Numbered from the stretch's first letter, positions 40,530-49,482 are shown. The stretch: DNA of 64,000 nt from Namhaeicola litoreus (GCF_042679565.1 NZ_JBHTMY010000003.1:248001-312000); one strand, 5' to 3'. Numbers and translations are program-made. Notes: generated by a model not told the origin, from the sequence alone.

Positions 40530-41057
40530 TTATTTAAACAAAAACAAGGAGAAAAACATGGCCACTCTGCTGAATCTGCCGGCGCTCGATTTCACTCTTG
40601 TTGCTATATTATTTTCTGAATGAAGTTTTATCTCTTTTTTAGAAGTAAAACTTGAAACCAATTGAGATACGTCGTCTAGTAATTTGTAACAAGCTACGGT
40701 TAATTTTTCATTTCTAGGTAAGTAGTCACCTTGTGGATAAAGAATTAACAGAAAATCATCATTATTATCTGGAGATGTAAAACTGTCTTCCAAAGATTCA
40801 GCATCATCACTCACTAATAATTCTCTCCGAATTTCTTTGAAAACGGATAATTTACTATTATCTATGATAGAAAAATTACCAACTTCCATTAAGAATTCAA
40901 TTTTTTCATTGAAAGTGGAAAACAATTTTTCCTTACCTATTACTTTTTTTGTGATTGTTTCGCCAAACATCTCTTGGATGTAGTTTGAAATCATATCTTC
41001 AATAAATAAGCAAGAAAGAAAAAATTCCCTTTTTATAGTCACCTCGTTTGTCAACAT
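40530..41057 (-). CDS. Hypothetical protein, helical, distantly MltR-like
   Basis: A predicted 175-residue soluble, mostly helical protein with no signal peptide. I do not recognise it with certainty. The stretch REFFLSCLFIEDMISNYIQ ... KLFSTFNEKIEFLMEVGNFSI ... SVFKEIRREL has the order of elements seen in MltR/HEPN-like proteins (helix with LEE-type end, LFxxFxxKI, and IRxxR), but the RNxFAH motif of those families is not kept. The next 40 residues are acidic. The start at MLTNEVTI is preferred; an in-frame ATG nine codons upstream is possible. It has its own terminator and no evident partner. Confidence 0.6.
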   Translation of the reverse strand: MLTNEVTIKREFFLSCLFIEDMISNYIQEMFGETITKKVIGKEKLFSTFNEKIEFLMEVGNFSIIDNSKLSVFKEIRRELLVSDDAESLEDSFTSPDNNDDFLLILYPQGDYLPRNEKLTVACYKLLDDVSQLVSSFTSKKEIKLHSENNIATRVKSSAGRFSRVAMFFSLFLFK

Positions 41058-41160
41058 AAATAGATTAATTAAGCCAATAGGCATATTAATTAAAACGCAT
41101 TATGAGGGGATATATTTTGTAGGGGGGAATGGTTAATATGTAAAAGTATAAAAAAAAATG

Positions 41161-41197
41161 TTCTAAAAAAAATCCTCCTATGATTTAGGAGGATTTT
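41161..41197 (-). terminator. Intrinsic terminator of rpmE2
   Basis: A 12-bp perfect stem AAAATCCTCCTA/TAGGAGGATTTT (41169-41180 and 41186-41197) with a 5-base loop; on the minus strand it is followed by a run of T (TTTTTTTTAG). It begins 29 bases past the rpmE2 stop codon. Confidence 0.92.
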
Positions 41198-41225
41198 AAC
41201 ACATATAATATCTTGACATTCAAGC

Positions 41226-41477
41226 TTACTTCTTGAATTTATCGTATTTAGATCTAAATTTATCGATTCTACCAGCGGTATCAACTAATTTCATCTTACC
41301 AGTATAATATGGGTGAGAAGTTCTTGAAATTTCCAATTTCACCAATGGATATTCTACTCCGTCAATATCAATTGTTTCTTTCACATCTACAGTTGACTTC
41401 GTGATAAATACTTCTTCATTAGACATATCTTTGAAGGCAACTAATCTATAATTTTCGGGATGAATTCCTTTTCTCAT
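41226..41477 (-). CDS. rpmE2: 50S ribosomal protein L31, type B
   Basis: An 83-residue bL31 beginning MRKGIHPENYRLVAFKDMSN; the zinc-binding cysteines of type A L31 are absent and the insertion typical of type B is present (ETIDIDGVEYPLVKLEISRTSHPYYTGKMKLVDTAGRIDKFRSKY). A promoter of the Bacteroidota type lies upstream with a 72-base leader, and a strong terminator follows, so it is monocistronic. The rather long leader would permit autoregulation. Confidence 0.97.
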   Translation of the reverse strand: MRKGIHPENYRLVAFKDMSNEEVFITKSTVDVKETIDIDGVEYPLVKLEISRTSHPYYTGKMKLVDTAGRIDKFRSKYDKFKK

Positions 41478-41548
41478 CGTAATTTCATTTTAATTTTATA
41501 CTTTCGCTTCATTAAAAAATGAAAACAGCTATTGCTATTTTTGGCTTG

Positions 41549-41578
41549 CAAATTTAAGCATAATTTTTAATTCTCAAA
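41549..41578 (-). promoter_or_regulatory. Bacteroidota-type promoter of rpmE2
   Basis: On the minus strand TTTG, an 18-base spacer and TAAATTTG (plus coordinates 41575-41578 and 41549-41556) match the -33/-7 consensus closely. The box ends 71 bases before the rpmE2 start codon. Confidence 0.75.
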
Positions 41579-41611
41579 CAATTATTTGTATTATTTGAAT
41601 TTTTATTTCCT

Positions 41612-42625
41612 ATGAATTTTACAAAGTCCTTTCTTGTTTTTTGTATTCTCGTAATTTTCTCTTCCTGCAGCAACAAATATAAGCTCGAACTTAAGTCGCC
41701 AAGCACAATCCAAATAGATAAAAAATTGTCTCTTGAAGTGGTAGAGAAAAATCAGAATAAAATCGATTCTGTTCAATACTTTTTAAATGGACAGGAATTA
41801 AAGGATTTACCGGCAGATATATCTCAAATGAAATTGGGTAAACAGGCGCTTACTGCAACCGTTTATTTCGACGGTGAAAAAAAGATACTAACCAATACGG
41901 TTTACTTTATGGCGGCTCACCCTCCATTGATTTATAACTATGAGATTGTAAAAGAATTTCCGCACGACCAACTCGCATTTACCCAAGGTTTTGAATATCA
42001 CGATGGTTATATTTATGAAAGTACAGGTCAGTACGGACAATCGAGTTTGAGAAAAGTTGAATTGGAAACTGGAAAAGTTTTGGAAAAGGTGATCGTCGAT
42101 AAGCAATATTTTGCGGAAGGCTTGACTATTAAAAATGATAAAATTTATCAATTAACCTGGCAAAAGGGAATTGGTTTTGTGTATGATTTGGCCACTTTAA
42201 AAGTAATTGACACTTTTAAATACAACCAAAGTAAAGAGGGCTGGGGTCTCACGCATAATAATGATCAATTAATTAAATCAGACGGAACAGAACGCATTTG
42301 GTTTTTAGATAGCAATGATTTAAGTGAGAAATCTTTTATTGAAGCTTATACAGATCAAAGAAAGGCTGAAAAATTAAATGAACTTGAATTTGTCAAGGGA
42401 AAAATTTACGCCAATATCTGGCAACAAAATTCTATTCTAATCATAGATCCTGAAAAGGGCGCTATAGAAGGAATTGCTAACTTAAAAGGTTTACAAAATG
42501 AAGCCGGTCAACAAGGGGATGATAATGTACTGAATGGGATTGCTTACGATGAGGCCAACGACCGATTATTTGTTACCGGTAAAAAATGGAATAAGGTATT
42601 TGAAATCAAATTAGTCAAAAAATAA
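41612..42625 (+). CDS. Glutaminyl-peptide cyclotransferase, lipoprotein
   Basis: A 337-residue secreted glutamine cyclotransferase. Signal sequence with lipobox FSSC (Cys at about 20); residues about 25-105 form an Ig-like domain; then the five-bladed beta-propeller domain with the family markers FPHDQLAFTQGFEYHDGYIYESTG, YFAEGLTI, YQLTWQ, and the final NDRLFVTGKKWNKVFEI. It cyclises N-terminal glutamine to pyroglutamate, protecting exported proteins or peptides. The next gene begins four bases later and is probably in the same operon. Confidence 0.9.
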   Translation: MNFTKSFLVFCILVIFSSCSNKYKLELKSPSTIQIDKKLSLEVVEKNQNKIDSVQYFLNGQELKDLPADISQMKLGKQALTATVYFDGEKKILTNTVYFMAAHPPLIYNYEIVKEFPHDQLAFTQGFEYHDGYIYESTGQYGQSSLRKVELETGKVLEKVIVDKQYFAEGLTIKNDKIYQLTWQKGIGFVYDLATLKVIDTFKYNQSKEGWGLTHNNDQLIKSDGTERIWFLDSNDLSEKSFIEAYTDQRKAEKLNELEFVKGKIYANIWQQNSILIIDPEKGAIEGIANLKGLQNEAGQQGDDNVLNGIAYDEANDRLFVTGKKWNKVFEIKLVKK

Positions 42626-42629
42626 AGGA

Positions 42630-44138
42630 ATGAAATATGCCTTTGTTTCTATTGTAATATCGATATTGTTCTCCGCTTGTTTAAGCAGTGATTTTGATAC
42701 AACCATAAATAAAGGTTCGCTAACTTTTTCGAAAGACACCTTATATCTAGACACCGTTTTTACAAATACTAGTTCTAGTACAAGAACACTTAAAGTTTAT
42801 AATAAAAGCAATCAAAACTTATCTATTCCTTCTGTTTATTTAGAGCGAGGAAATTCTTCTTTTTACAGGCTTAACGTAGACGGTGTTTCTGGTAAAAGAG
42901 TTGAGAATATAGATATTCTGGCAAAGGATAGCTTGTTTATTTTTGTAGAAGTCACAATCGATTTTAATCAAGTTTCGGACCCTTTATATATTGATCAAAT
43001 TGTTTTTTCATCTGAAAATGAACCACAAAAAGTTGAGCTGGTAACTTTGGTTCAAGATGCACATTTTTTATTTCCACAAAAAAACAGTGAAGGAATCAAG
43101 GAAACCTTAGAAATCGGGATAGATGAGGAAGGGAACTCTATTGTTGTAGATGGTTTTTACCTTTCAGGAAGTCAGCAATGGACAAATGATAAGCCATATG
43201 TGATCTATGGTTTTGCCGGAGTATCATCAGGAAATTCACTTCAGATTTCGAAAGGGACACAAATTTATTTTCATCAAAACTCGGGATTGATCATTGAAAA
43301 GGGTGGGAGTCTAGAAATGACAGGAGAGATTGGTGAAGAGGTTGTTTTGCAAGGAGATCGTTTAGAACAACTTTATAAAGATAATCCCGGTCAATGGTCT
43401 ACAATATGGTTAAGAGCAGGTAGTGTTGACAATCGTTTTGAGAATGTTATCATAAAAAATAATGATATTGGGATAGTAACGGATTCCTTAATTTCTCAAA
43501 TCGATGCAGGATTAACACTTAAAAATGTACAAATTTACAACACTTCATCCTTTGGAATTTTGGGTAGAAATGCACATATCAAAGCAGAAAATGTGGTTGT
43601 GGCAAATAACGGGAATGCCTCAGTGGCTTGCACTTTTGGAGGAAAATATGAGTTTATACACAGCACTTTAGCAAATTTTTGGAATAAAAGTATTAGACAA
43701 TTTCCAACATTGTATATTAATAATTTTGTTTTGTCTTCGAATGGGGAGATGACGGCTTTAGCGAATAATTTAGTTCAAGCTAATTTTATCAATTGTATTA
43801 TTGATGGGAATCAAAATGCAGAAATGGTTTTAGAAAGAATGGATGGCGCAGATTTTAATTATTTTTTTCAAAATAATTTGATTCAGTTCTCAGATAATAG
43901 TGGATCAGAGCCTTTATACGATTTTAATAATCCAATTTATTATCTCAATAATATTTTTACTGGAAATTCAGATTTTCTAGGGATTTCTCAGAATAATTTT
44001 CTTATTGGGGAAGATTCAGAAGCCATAGACCTAGCGGATCAATTGAAGGCACAAGAAGTACCTTTTGATTTATTGGGCAATGACAGAAGGGTAAGTCCGG
44101 ATGCGGGTGCATATCAATATGCTGAAGACACCCAATAG
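42630..44138 (+). CDS. Lipoprotein with predicted right-handed beta-helix
   Basis: A 502-residue predicted lipoprotein (signal LFSAC, Cys at about 17) without cysteine clusters or catalytic motif. Residues 20-140 resemble an Ig-like strand-rich domain (DTVFTNTSSSTRTLKVYNKSNQNL); the second half has short strands and turns rich in Asn and Gly (IIKNNDIGIVTDSL, KNVQIYNTSSFGILGRNAHIKAENVVVANNGN) that fit a right-handed parallel beta-helix. The end (LLGNDRRVSPDAGAYQYAED) is the sequence found at the ends of such repeats in secreted Bacteroidota proteins. It might bind or act on carbohydrate, but no catalytic motif is evident. Four bases behind the glutamine cyclotransferase gene. Confidence 0.7.
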   Translation: MKYAFVSIVISILFSACLSSDFDTTINKGSLTFSKDTLYLDTVFTNTSSSTRTLKVYNKSNQNLSIPSVYLERGNSSFYRLNVDGVSGKRVENIDILAKDSLFIFVEVTIDFNQVSDPLYIDQIVFSSENEPQKVELVTLVQDAHFLFPQKNSEGIKETLEIGIDEEGNSIVVDGFYLSGSQQWTNDKPYVIYGFAGVSSGNSLQISKGTQIYFHQNSGLIIEKGGSLEMTGEIGEEVVLQGDRLEQLYKDNPGQWSTIWLRAGSVDNRFENVIIKNNDIGIVTDSLISQIDAGLTLKNVQIYNTSSFGILGRNAHIKAENVVVANNGNASVACTFGGKYEFIHSTLANFWNKSIRQFPTLYINNFVLSSNGEMTALANNLVQANFINCIIDGNQNAEMVLERMDGADFNYFFQNNLIQFSDNSGSEPLYDFNNPIYYLNNIFTGNSDFLGISQNNFLIGEDSEAIDLADQLKAQEVPFDLLGNDRRVSPDAGAYQYAEDTQ

Positions 44139-44220
44139 TACACAAGATTTTAATTCATTTAATATTTTTACTATCCTATTTTACCTCTTAAGAAGCCTAG
44201 CTACTTAATTGACTTAAGAT

Positions 44221-45498
44221 TTATTCATTCTTATATACTTTGCCGTCTTTCATTACAAAAACAACTTTTTCCATGGTTTTTATGTTTTTAGTCGGATCGT
44301 CCTCAACAGCGATAATATCTGCTAATTTCCCCGCTTTTAACACGCCAATTTTGTCATTTTTTAAAAGTTTTGCATTGGTAGAGGTAGCACAAATTATTGT
44401 TTCTATTGGTGGCATACCAGCCTCTGTCATATAGGCAAATTCTTTTCCGTTCAATCCATGAGGAAAAACGCCGGCATCAGTTCCAAAAGCAATAGGTACA
44501 CCTTTTTTATAGGCTGTTTGAAATGTTCCTTGAATTTTAGGTCCTATTTCTGCCGCTTTAGGAACGATGATCTCAGGATAAAACCCTTTAATTTTTGCTT
44601 TGTCACTAACTTCCTTACCAGCGGTAATTGTGGGAACATAGAAAACATCATATTCTATCATTAAACCCATCGTTTTTTCGCTCATTAATGTTCCATGCTC
44701 AATGGTTTTTACTCCACCCAGAATTGCTCTTTGCATTCCTTCATCACCATGAGCATGGGCGGCAACGTGCATATCGTAGTCTTTTGCTGTTTCGCAAATT
44801 GCTTTTATTTCTTCTAATGTAAACTGTGGATTCTGACCATTCTTCGCAACACTTAAAACGCCACCTGTTGCCGTAATTTTTATCACATCTGCTCCATTTT
44901 TATAACGTTGGCGCACCGCTGCTCTTGCTTCGTCTGGTCCATTAATGACGCCTTGCAAGGGGCCTGGATTTTCTGCTAGATCTTTTTTTATACCATTAGA
45001 CGGATCTGCATGCCCGCCTGTAGTACCTATCGCCTTACCGCAAGAATAAATTCTTGGTCCCTCCGCCACTCCTTTGTCTATAGCGTTTCTCAAAGCAGTA
45101 TTAACACCAGTGCCACCCAGATCTCGCACCGTTGTAAATCCTGCCAATAAAGTAGTCTTGGCATTTTTTGCAGTTTCGAAAGCGATATCGGCTTCGTTCA
45201 TAGTAAATCGGTTTAAGTATGTAGAAGCACTTTGTTCGGACTCTAAATGAACGTGCATATCAATAAGTCCTGGTAAAACTGTTTTGTTTTTCAAATCGAT
45301 TACATGGTCTGCATTGGAAGATGGATTTTGATATCCCTTTACCACAGTCTTGATCATATTTTCGCTAATCACAACAGTCATTTCCGTTTGAACTTTTTTT
45401 TGCTCAACATCGATTAACTTTCCACAATGCAAATAAGTATTTTGTGCGGTTGAAATTAAATAAACAAAGAAAAATAACGTTATTACAAATAGTCGCAT
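44221..45498 (-). CDS. Secreted amidohydrolase family protein
   Basis: A 425-residue metal-dependent hydrolase of the imidazolonepropionase/Xaa-Pro dipeptidase-like amidohydrolase branch, exported by an N-terminal signal (MRLFVITLFFFVYLISTAQN). Metal-binding motifs: GLIDMHVHLE (HxH), GVLSVAKNGQ-type Lys region after DVIKITATGGV (the carboxylated lysine), AAHAHGDEG (His), EHGT (His) and AFGTDAGVFPHG (Asp). The start at the MRLF codon gives a normal signal peptide; the open frame begins seven codons earlier. Substrates of close relatives are peptides or cyclic amides. It faces the SDR gene divergently. Confidence 0.87.
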   Translation of the reverse strand: MRLFVITLFFFVYLISTAQNTYLHCGKLIDVEQKKVQTEMTVVISENMIKTVVKGYQNPSSNADHVIDLKNKTVLPGLIDMHVHLESEQSASTYLNRFTMNEADIAFETAKNAKTTLLAGFTTVRDLGGTGVNTALRNAIDKGVAEGPRIYSCGKAIGTTGGHADPSNGIKKDLAENPGPLQGVINGPDEARAAVRQRYKNGADVIKITATGGVLSVAKNGQNPQFTLEEIKAICETAKDYDMHVAAHAHGDEGMQRAILGGVKTIEHGTLMSEKTMGLMIEYDVFYVPTITAGKEVSDKAKIKGFYPEIIVPKAAEIGPKIQGTFQTAYKKGVPIAFGTDAGVFPHGLNGKEFAYMTEAGMPPIETIICATSTNAKLLKNDKIGVLKAGKLADIIAVEDDPTKNIKTMEKVVFVMKDGKVYKNE

Positions 45499-45569
45499 AA
45501 TTGTGGATTTATTCGCCAAGATAAAAAAATAAAATAGACTAAATTTACAGTGCTAAACAAATTAATAAA

Positions 45570-46262
45570 ATGGAATCTAAGAATATTGTAGTAACTGGAG
45601 CGAGCAGAGGTATAGGTTTTGAATTAGTGAAACTTTTGAGTGAACACGATCATCATGTTTTGGCCATAACTCGAAATAAAGATTCGATGATCAAATTGCA
45701 AAAAACGCATAAAAATATCACCGTTTTAGAAATGGAAATTACTCAAAAGAAAGATTTAAAGGCGTTCAAAGATTTTCTTTTTTCGTTGTGGAAAAAGGTG
45801 GATGTTGTAATTCATAATGCCGGGGCTTTGATACACAAACCTTTCTTTAAAACTTCATTGGAAGACTTTATAGAGGTTTATAAAGTTAATGTGTTCGCTG
45901 TTGCAGAGTTAACAAAAATCATCTTGCCCTTGATGAAAAAGGGTGGACATGTTGTTGCCATAAGCAGTATGGGAGGAATTCAAGGTAGTAGGAAATTTGC
46001 GGGTTTATCGGCGTACTCCTCATCTAAAGGTGCAGTAATTACTTTGTTTGAATTGTTGGCCGAAGAATACGCTTCTATAGGAATAAATTTTAATGTATTG
46101 GCTCTAGGAGCTGTTCAAACAGAAATGTTGGCCAATGCTTTTCCAGGTTTTAAAGCAAGTGTTACACCGTCAGATATGGCTAAATATATTTTAGATTTTT
46201 CTTTGGAGCAAGGGCATTTATTTAACGGTAAAGTAATTGAAGTCTCAAATTCTACACCCTGA
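45570..46262 (+). CDS. Short-chain dehydrogenase/reductase
   Basis: A 230-residue classical SDR: cofactor motif TGASRGIGF (9-17), NAGALIHKPFFKTS, catalytic SSMGGIQG (Ser) and SAYSSSKGAV (Tyr-x-x-x-Lys). The short length and absence of a distinctive substrate loop do not let me assign a substrate. Cytoplasmic. Divergent from the secreted amidohydrolase with 71 bases between. Confidence 0.9.
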   Translation: MESKNIVVTGASRGIGFELVKLLSEHDHHVLAITRNKDSMIKLQKTHKNITVLEMEITQKKDLKAFKDFLFSLWKKVDVVIHNAGALIHKPFFKTSLEDFIEVYKVNVFAVAELTKIILPLMKKGGHVVAISSMGGIQGSRKFAGLSAYSSSKGAVITLFELLAEEYASIGINFNVLALGAVQTEMLANAFPGFKASVTPSDMAKYILDFSLEQGHLFNGKVIEVSNSTP

Positions 46263-46291
46263 AAATAGATATTAGATCTTCATATTCTTTG

Positions 46292-46299
46292 TATGTTTG
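46292..46299 (+). promoter_or_regulatory. Possible -7 box of the sprT-like gene
   Basis: TATGTTTG matches TAnnTTTG and ends 21 bases before the TTG start codon. No TTG is found at the -33 distance. Confidence 0.4.
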
Positions 46300-46319
46300 T
46301 GATCTATTAATGTGTCAGA

Positions 46320-46922
46320 TTGGAAAAAAGAGTTGAGATTTTAGCTAAATATTTACCCAGTGCTGCGGTAAATATGGTGGATGAACTTTTTGATATTTAC
46401 CATTTTCATTTTGTAATAGTCTCAAAAAGGAAAACTAAACACGGAGATTTTAGAAGGCTAAGAAATGGTGATTACCAGATTACTATTAACAATGATTTGA
46501 ACAAATATCGTTTTTTACTTACCTTAATTCATGAAATGGCACATTTGCTAACGTTTAAAGAAAAACCTAAAAGCAAGCCGCATGGAATAGAGTGGAAGAC
46601 CAATTTTCAAAGGTTAATGTTACCCTTTCTTCAACCAGATATTTATCCACATGACATTTTAATACACTTGGCAAAGTATTTAAAAAATCCCAAGGCAAGT
46701 ACTGATGCCGATATTCAGCTTTCATTATCCCTAAAAAAGTATGATGATGAGAAGGAGGGAAGTTATATTCATGAAATCCCCACAAATGCTACTTTCTTTT
46801 ACAGAAATGTGGCGTATCAAAAAGGAAATAAAAGAAGGACAAGATTTGAATGTGTTGAGTTAAAATCTAAAAAGAAATATTTGTTCCATCATAATGCTTT
46901 AGTTAAAATTCAAGAGAGTTAA
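46320..46922 (+). CDS. SprT-like zinc metalloprotease domain protein
   Basis: A 200-residue protein of the SprT/SprT-like family with the zinc motif HEMAH (71-75) in LIHEMAHLLTF; KRKTKHGDFRRL before it and the PHGIEWK segment after it belong to the family. A TTG start is used: the N-terminal EKRVEILAKYLPSAAV fits family members and no ATG lies in frame upstream within the intergenic region. Eukaryotic SPRTN cleaves DNA-protein crosslinks, but the function of bacterial SprT-like proteins is not known. Downstream follows the mannose-1-phosphate guanylyltransferase gene after 14 bases. Confidence 0.9.
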   Translation: MEKRVEILAKYLPSAAVNMVDELFDIYHFHFVIVSKRKTKHGDFRRLRNGDYQITINNDLNKYRFLLTLIHEMAHLLTFKEKPKSKPHGIEWKTNFQRLMLPFLQPDIYPHDILIHLAKYLKNPKASTDADIQLSLSLKKYDDEKEGSYIHEIPTNATFFYRNVAYQKGNKRRTRFECVELKSKKKYLFHHNALVKIQES

Positions 46923-46936
46923 AAAATATTTTCACA

Positions 46937-47998
46937 ATGAATAAAAATTATTATGCTTTAATAATGGCCGGTGGAATCGGTTCCAGATTTTGGCCTGTTA
47001 GTACAAAAGAAAATCCAAAGCAATTTCACGATATGTTGGGTACTGGTAGATCATTGCTCCAACAAACTTTTGATCGTTTGTCAAAAATTATTCCCGCAGA
47101 GAATATTTTGATCGCTACAAATAAAATGTACACAGCTTTGGTAAAGGAACATTTGCCTCAGATCAAAGATGGGCAAATCTTAGCTGAGCCAGCCATGAGG
47201 AATACGGCTCCTTGCATTTTGTACAGTGCCTTAAAAATTAAATCGTTGAACAAAGATGCAGTGATGATTGTAGCTCCATCAGATCATCATATAGAGAATG
47301 AAGAAACCTTTGCTTCAAATGTAATTACAGCTTTTAAAGCCTGTGAAGAGAATGATATCTTAATGACTTTGGGAATTGAACCTTCAAATCCGAATACTGG
47401 TTATGGCTATATTCGATTTGAAAATTCGAAAAATGAAATAAAAAAGGTGATCAATTTTACAGAAAAACCAGATTTGGAAACTGCGAAGGAATTTATTAAG
47501 CAAGGAGATTATTTGTGGAATGCCGGGATTTTCGTTTGGAGTGTAGAAAGTGTTTTGACTGCGTTCGAAGTTAGTTTACCTAAAATGTATAAACTTTTTG
47601 AAAAAGGGAATTCTTTGTATAATTCTTCAAAAGAAGAGAGCTTTATTGAACAAAATTATGGTTTGGCGGAGAATGTCTCAATCGATTATGGCATCATGGA
47701 AAGTGCAAAAAATGTTTTTGTTTTACCCGTAGATTTTGGCTGGAATGATTTGGGTACATGGGGAGCGCTTTACGACAAATTAGAAAAAGATCAATCGGAA
47801 AATGCTGTTGTAAATGCCAGGGTTTATGCGGAGAATGCCGCTAAAAATATGATCAGCACAGCATCAGGAAAAAAGGTTGTGGTTAAAGGACTAGACAATT
47901 ATATCATTGTAGATACTGAAAATACTTTACTTATCTTGCCAAAAGAAAATGAACAGGATATAAAAGAAATTTCAGCTAAGGTGAATCAAACTAAATAG
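46937..47998 (+). CDS. Mannose-1-phosphate guanylyltransferase
   Basis: A 353-residue nucleotidyltransferase making GDP-mannose from mannose 1-phosphate and GTP, the precursor of exopolysaccharide or O-antigen sugars. Seen: MAGGIGSRFWPVSTKENPKQF (nucleotide-binding loop), EPAMRNTAPCI, APSDHHI, GYGYIRFE, FTEKPD and WNAGIFVW, VDFGWNDLGTWGAL. The phosphomannose-isomerase C-terminal domain of ManC is missing, so it is the single-function form common in Flavobacteria. Probably cotranscribed with the sprT-like gene. Confidence 0.95.
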   Translation: MNKNYYALIMAGGIGSRFWPVSTKENPKQFHDMLGTGRSLLQQTFDRLSKIIPAENILIATNKMYTALVKEHLPQIKDGQILAEPAMRNTAPCILYSALKIKSLNKDAVMIVAPSDHHIENEETFASNVITAFKACEENDILMTLGIEPSNPNTGYGYIRFENSKNEIKKVINFTEKPDLETAKEFIKQGDYLWNAGIFVWSVESVLTAFEVSLPKMYKLFEKGNSLYNSSKEESFIEQNYGLAENVSIDYGIMESAKNVFVLPVDFGWNDLGTWGALYDKLEKDQSENAVVNARVYAENAAKNMISTASGKKVVVKGLDNYIIVDTENTLLILPKENEQDIKEISAKVNQTK

Positions 47999-48013
47999 TG
48001 ATTGTTTTTTTGA

Positions 48014-48021
48014 TAACTTTG
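48014..48021 (+). promoter_or_regulatory. Possible -7 box of the DUF389 gene
   Basis: TAACTTTG fits TAnnTTTG and ends 24 bases before the start codon, giving a leader of about 20 bases. No well-placed TTG for the -33 box. Confidence 0.4.
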
Positions 48022-48045
48022 AATTTTTATATTTAGAAATGCTCT

Positions 48046-49482
48046 ATGCAAGAAGCTCAGGATGATGATAAAAAAGTAAAATCGGAGGATGAAAGGATCA
48101 AATCTGATTTAACGGGTATATTCAATAATTTAAGATTATTTTTCCTGGATGTGTTAGATTTAAAGCACAACACTGATTTAGATGCTACACATGAGAGAAT
48201 CAATGAAGGCATTTCAATGAAAGGTCATACCGCCTGGATTTTGATCTTTTCAATCCTCATAGCTTCTATTGGTTTAAATGTAAGCTCAACTGCAGTTGTT
48301 ATCGGTGCGATGCTTATATCTCCGTTGATGGGGCCCATTCTTGGAATAGGTTTCTCAATTTCGGTAAATGATATCAATATGTTACGCAAATCTCTTATCA
48401 ATTTGGGTATCATGGTAGGTTTGAGTTTGATTACTTCATTTTTGTTTTTTAGCATACCTATTTTTCAAGATGCAACTCCCGAACTTTTGGCAAGAACGAA
48501 ACCAGATGTTCGCGATGTACTTATTGCAGTCGCAGGTGGTTTAGCCTTGATCGTGGCTATTTCTAGACCTAAACCATTGTTCAATACGGTTGCGGGTGTT
48601 GCTATTGCAACTGCTCTGATGCCTCCCTTATGTACGGCTGGATTTGGTCTCGGTACCAGGCAATTCAATTATTTTGGAGGAGCTATGTTTTTGTTTACGA
48701 TCAATTCGATATTTATTGCATTGGCTACATTTGTTGTAGTAAAGTACTTGAATTTTCCAATGATTAAATACATCAATCAAGCGAAGCAAAAGAGAATTTC
48801 TCAAATGGCTTCCATCTTGGCTTTTGTTATTTTTTCCTTTAGTATTTATTTATTTTATCAGCTTTTTTTGCAAAATCAGTTCAATTCTAGAGCAAATAGT
48901 TTTATCAACACACTTAAAATTGAAGGTGTAAATATTATTGGCGAAGACAAAGACAATATTGATTATGCCAATAAAGAAATTAAGCTATATGTTTTTGGAA
49001 AAACGTATCAGCAGTCGGATATAGAACGTTGGAACAAAATGCTGGAGCAATATAATTTGTCTGATACAAAATTATCGGTTTACCAAAATCAAGAAGACAA
49101 AGGAATTAGAAATGATATAGATGAAATTAAAAATTTGTATATCAATACGACGAAAATATTGTCTACAAAAGATGAAAGTCTATATGAAAAAGACAGGAGA
49201 ATTAGGGAGTTGGAAGCTGATCTGCGAAAGTATTATGATAATGAAATCTTATTTGATCAGGTAGTTTCTGAAATCAAAATCAATTACGAAAATTTGGAAG
49301 AAATTGGATTTGCCCGAGAATTAAAAACTAATTTCGAAAAAACAGATACCCTTAATATTTTCTATGTGAACTGGGATGATAAGCTCAGTAAAAAGCAAAA
49401 GGATGAATATGACCAAAGAATAAAGGCTTGGATGGAATCTAGATTGAGATTGAAATCTGTTGAGGTTAGAAGAATGGATTAA
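48046..49482 (+). CDS. DUF389 membrane protein with long C-terminal domain
   Basis: A 478-residue protein: an N-terminal soluble stretch (1-60), six or so transmembrane helices (about 65-280) with the DUF389 motif STAVVIGAMLISPLMGPILGIGFS and GVAIATALMPPLCTAGFGLG, and a soluble C-terminal part of about 200 residues (280-478) with an alpha/beta opening, a coiled-coil-like stretch (DESLYEKDRRIRELEADL) and an end FYVNWDDKLSKKQKDEYDQRIKAW. Function of DUF389 proteins is unknown. Its last four bases are shared with the convergent mlaF-like gene. Confidence 0.85.
   Translation: MQEAQDDDKKVKSEDERIKSDLTGIFNNLRLFFLDVLDLKHNTDLDATHERINEGISMKGHTAWILIFSILIASIGLNVSSTAVVIGAMLISPLMGPILGIGFSISVNDINMLRKSLINLGIMVGLSLITSFLFFSIPIFQDATPELLARTKPDVRDVLIAVAGGLALIVAISRPKPLFNTVAGVAIATALMPPLCTAGFGLGTRQFNYFGGAMFLFTINSIFIALATFVVVKYLNFPMIKYINQAKQKRISQMASILAFVIFSFSIYLFYQLFLQNQFNSRANSFINTLKIEGVNIIGEDKDNIDYANKEIKLYVFGKTYQQSDIERWNKMLEQYNLSDTKLSVYQNQEDKGIRNDIDEIKNLYINTTKILSTKDESLYEKDRRIRELEADLRKYYDNEILFDQVVSEIKINYENLEEIGFARELKTNFEKTDTLNIFYVNWDDKLSKKQKDEYDQRIKAWMESRLRLKSVEVRRMD

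Noticed and set aside
35314..41477. L28, L33 and L31 all in zinc-free (C-) form, suggesting a zinc-starvation response.
   Set aside because: L28 and L33 of many Gram-negatives (E. coli included) lack the CxxC pairs, so only type B L31 stands out, and without the whole genome a zinc-dependent paralogue cannot be shown. No Zur-like site was seen.
2239..45498. Two amidohydrolases, two nitrilase-fold enzymes and several hydrolases as one degradation island.
   Set aside because: They lie on both strands, separated by housekeeping genes such as uvrB, acs and ribosomal proteins; no shared regulation is visible.
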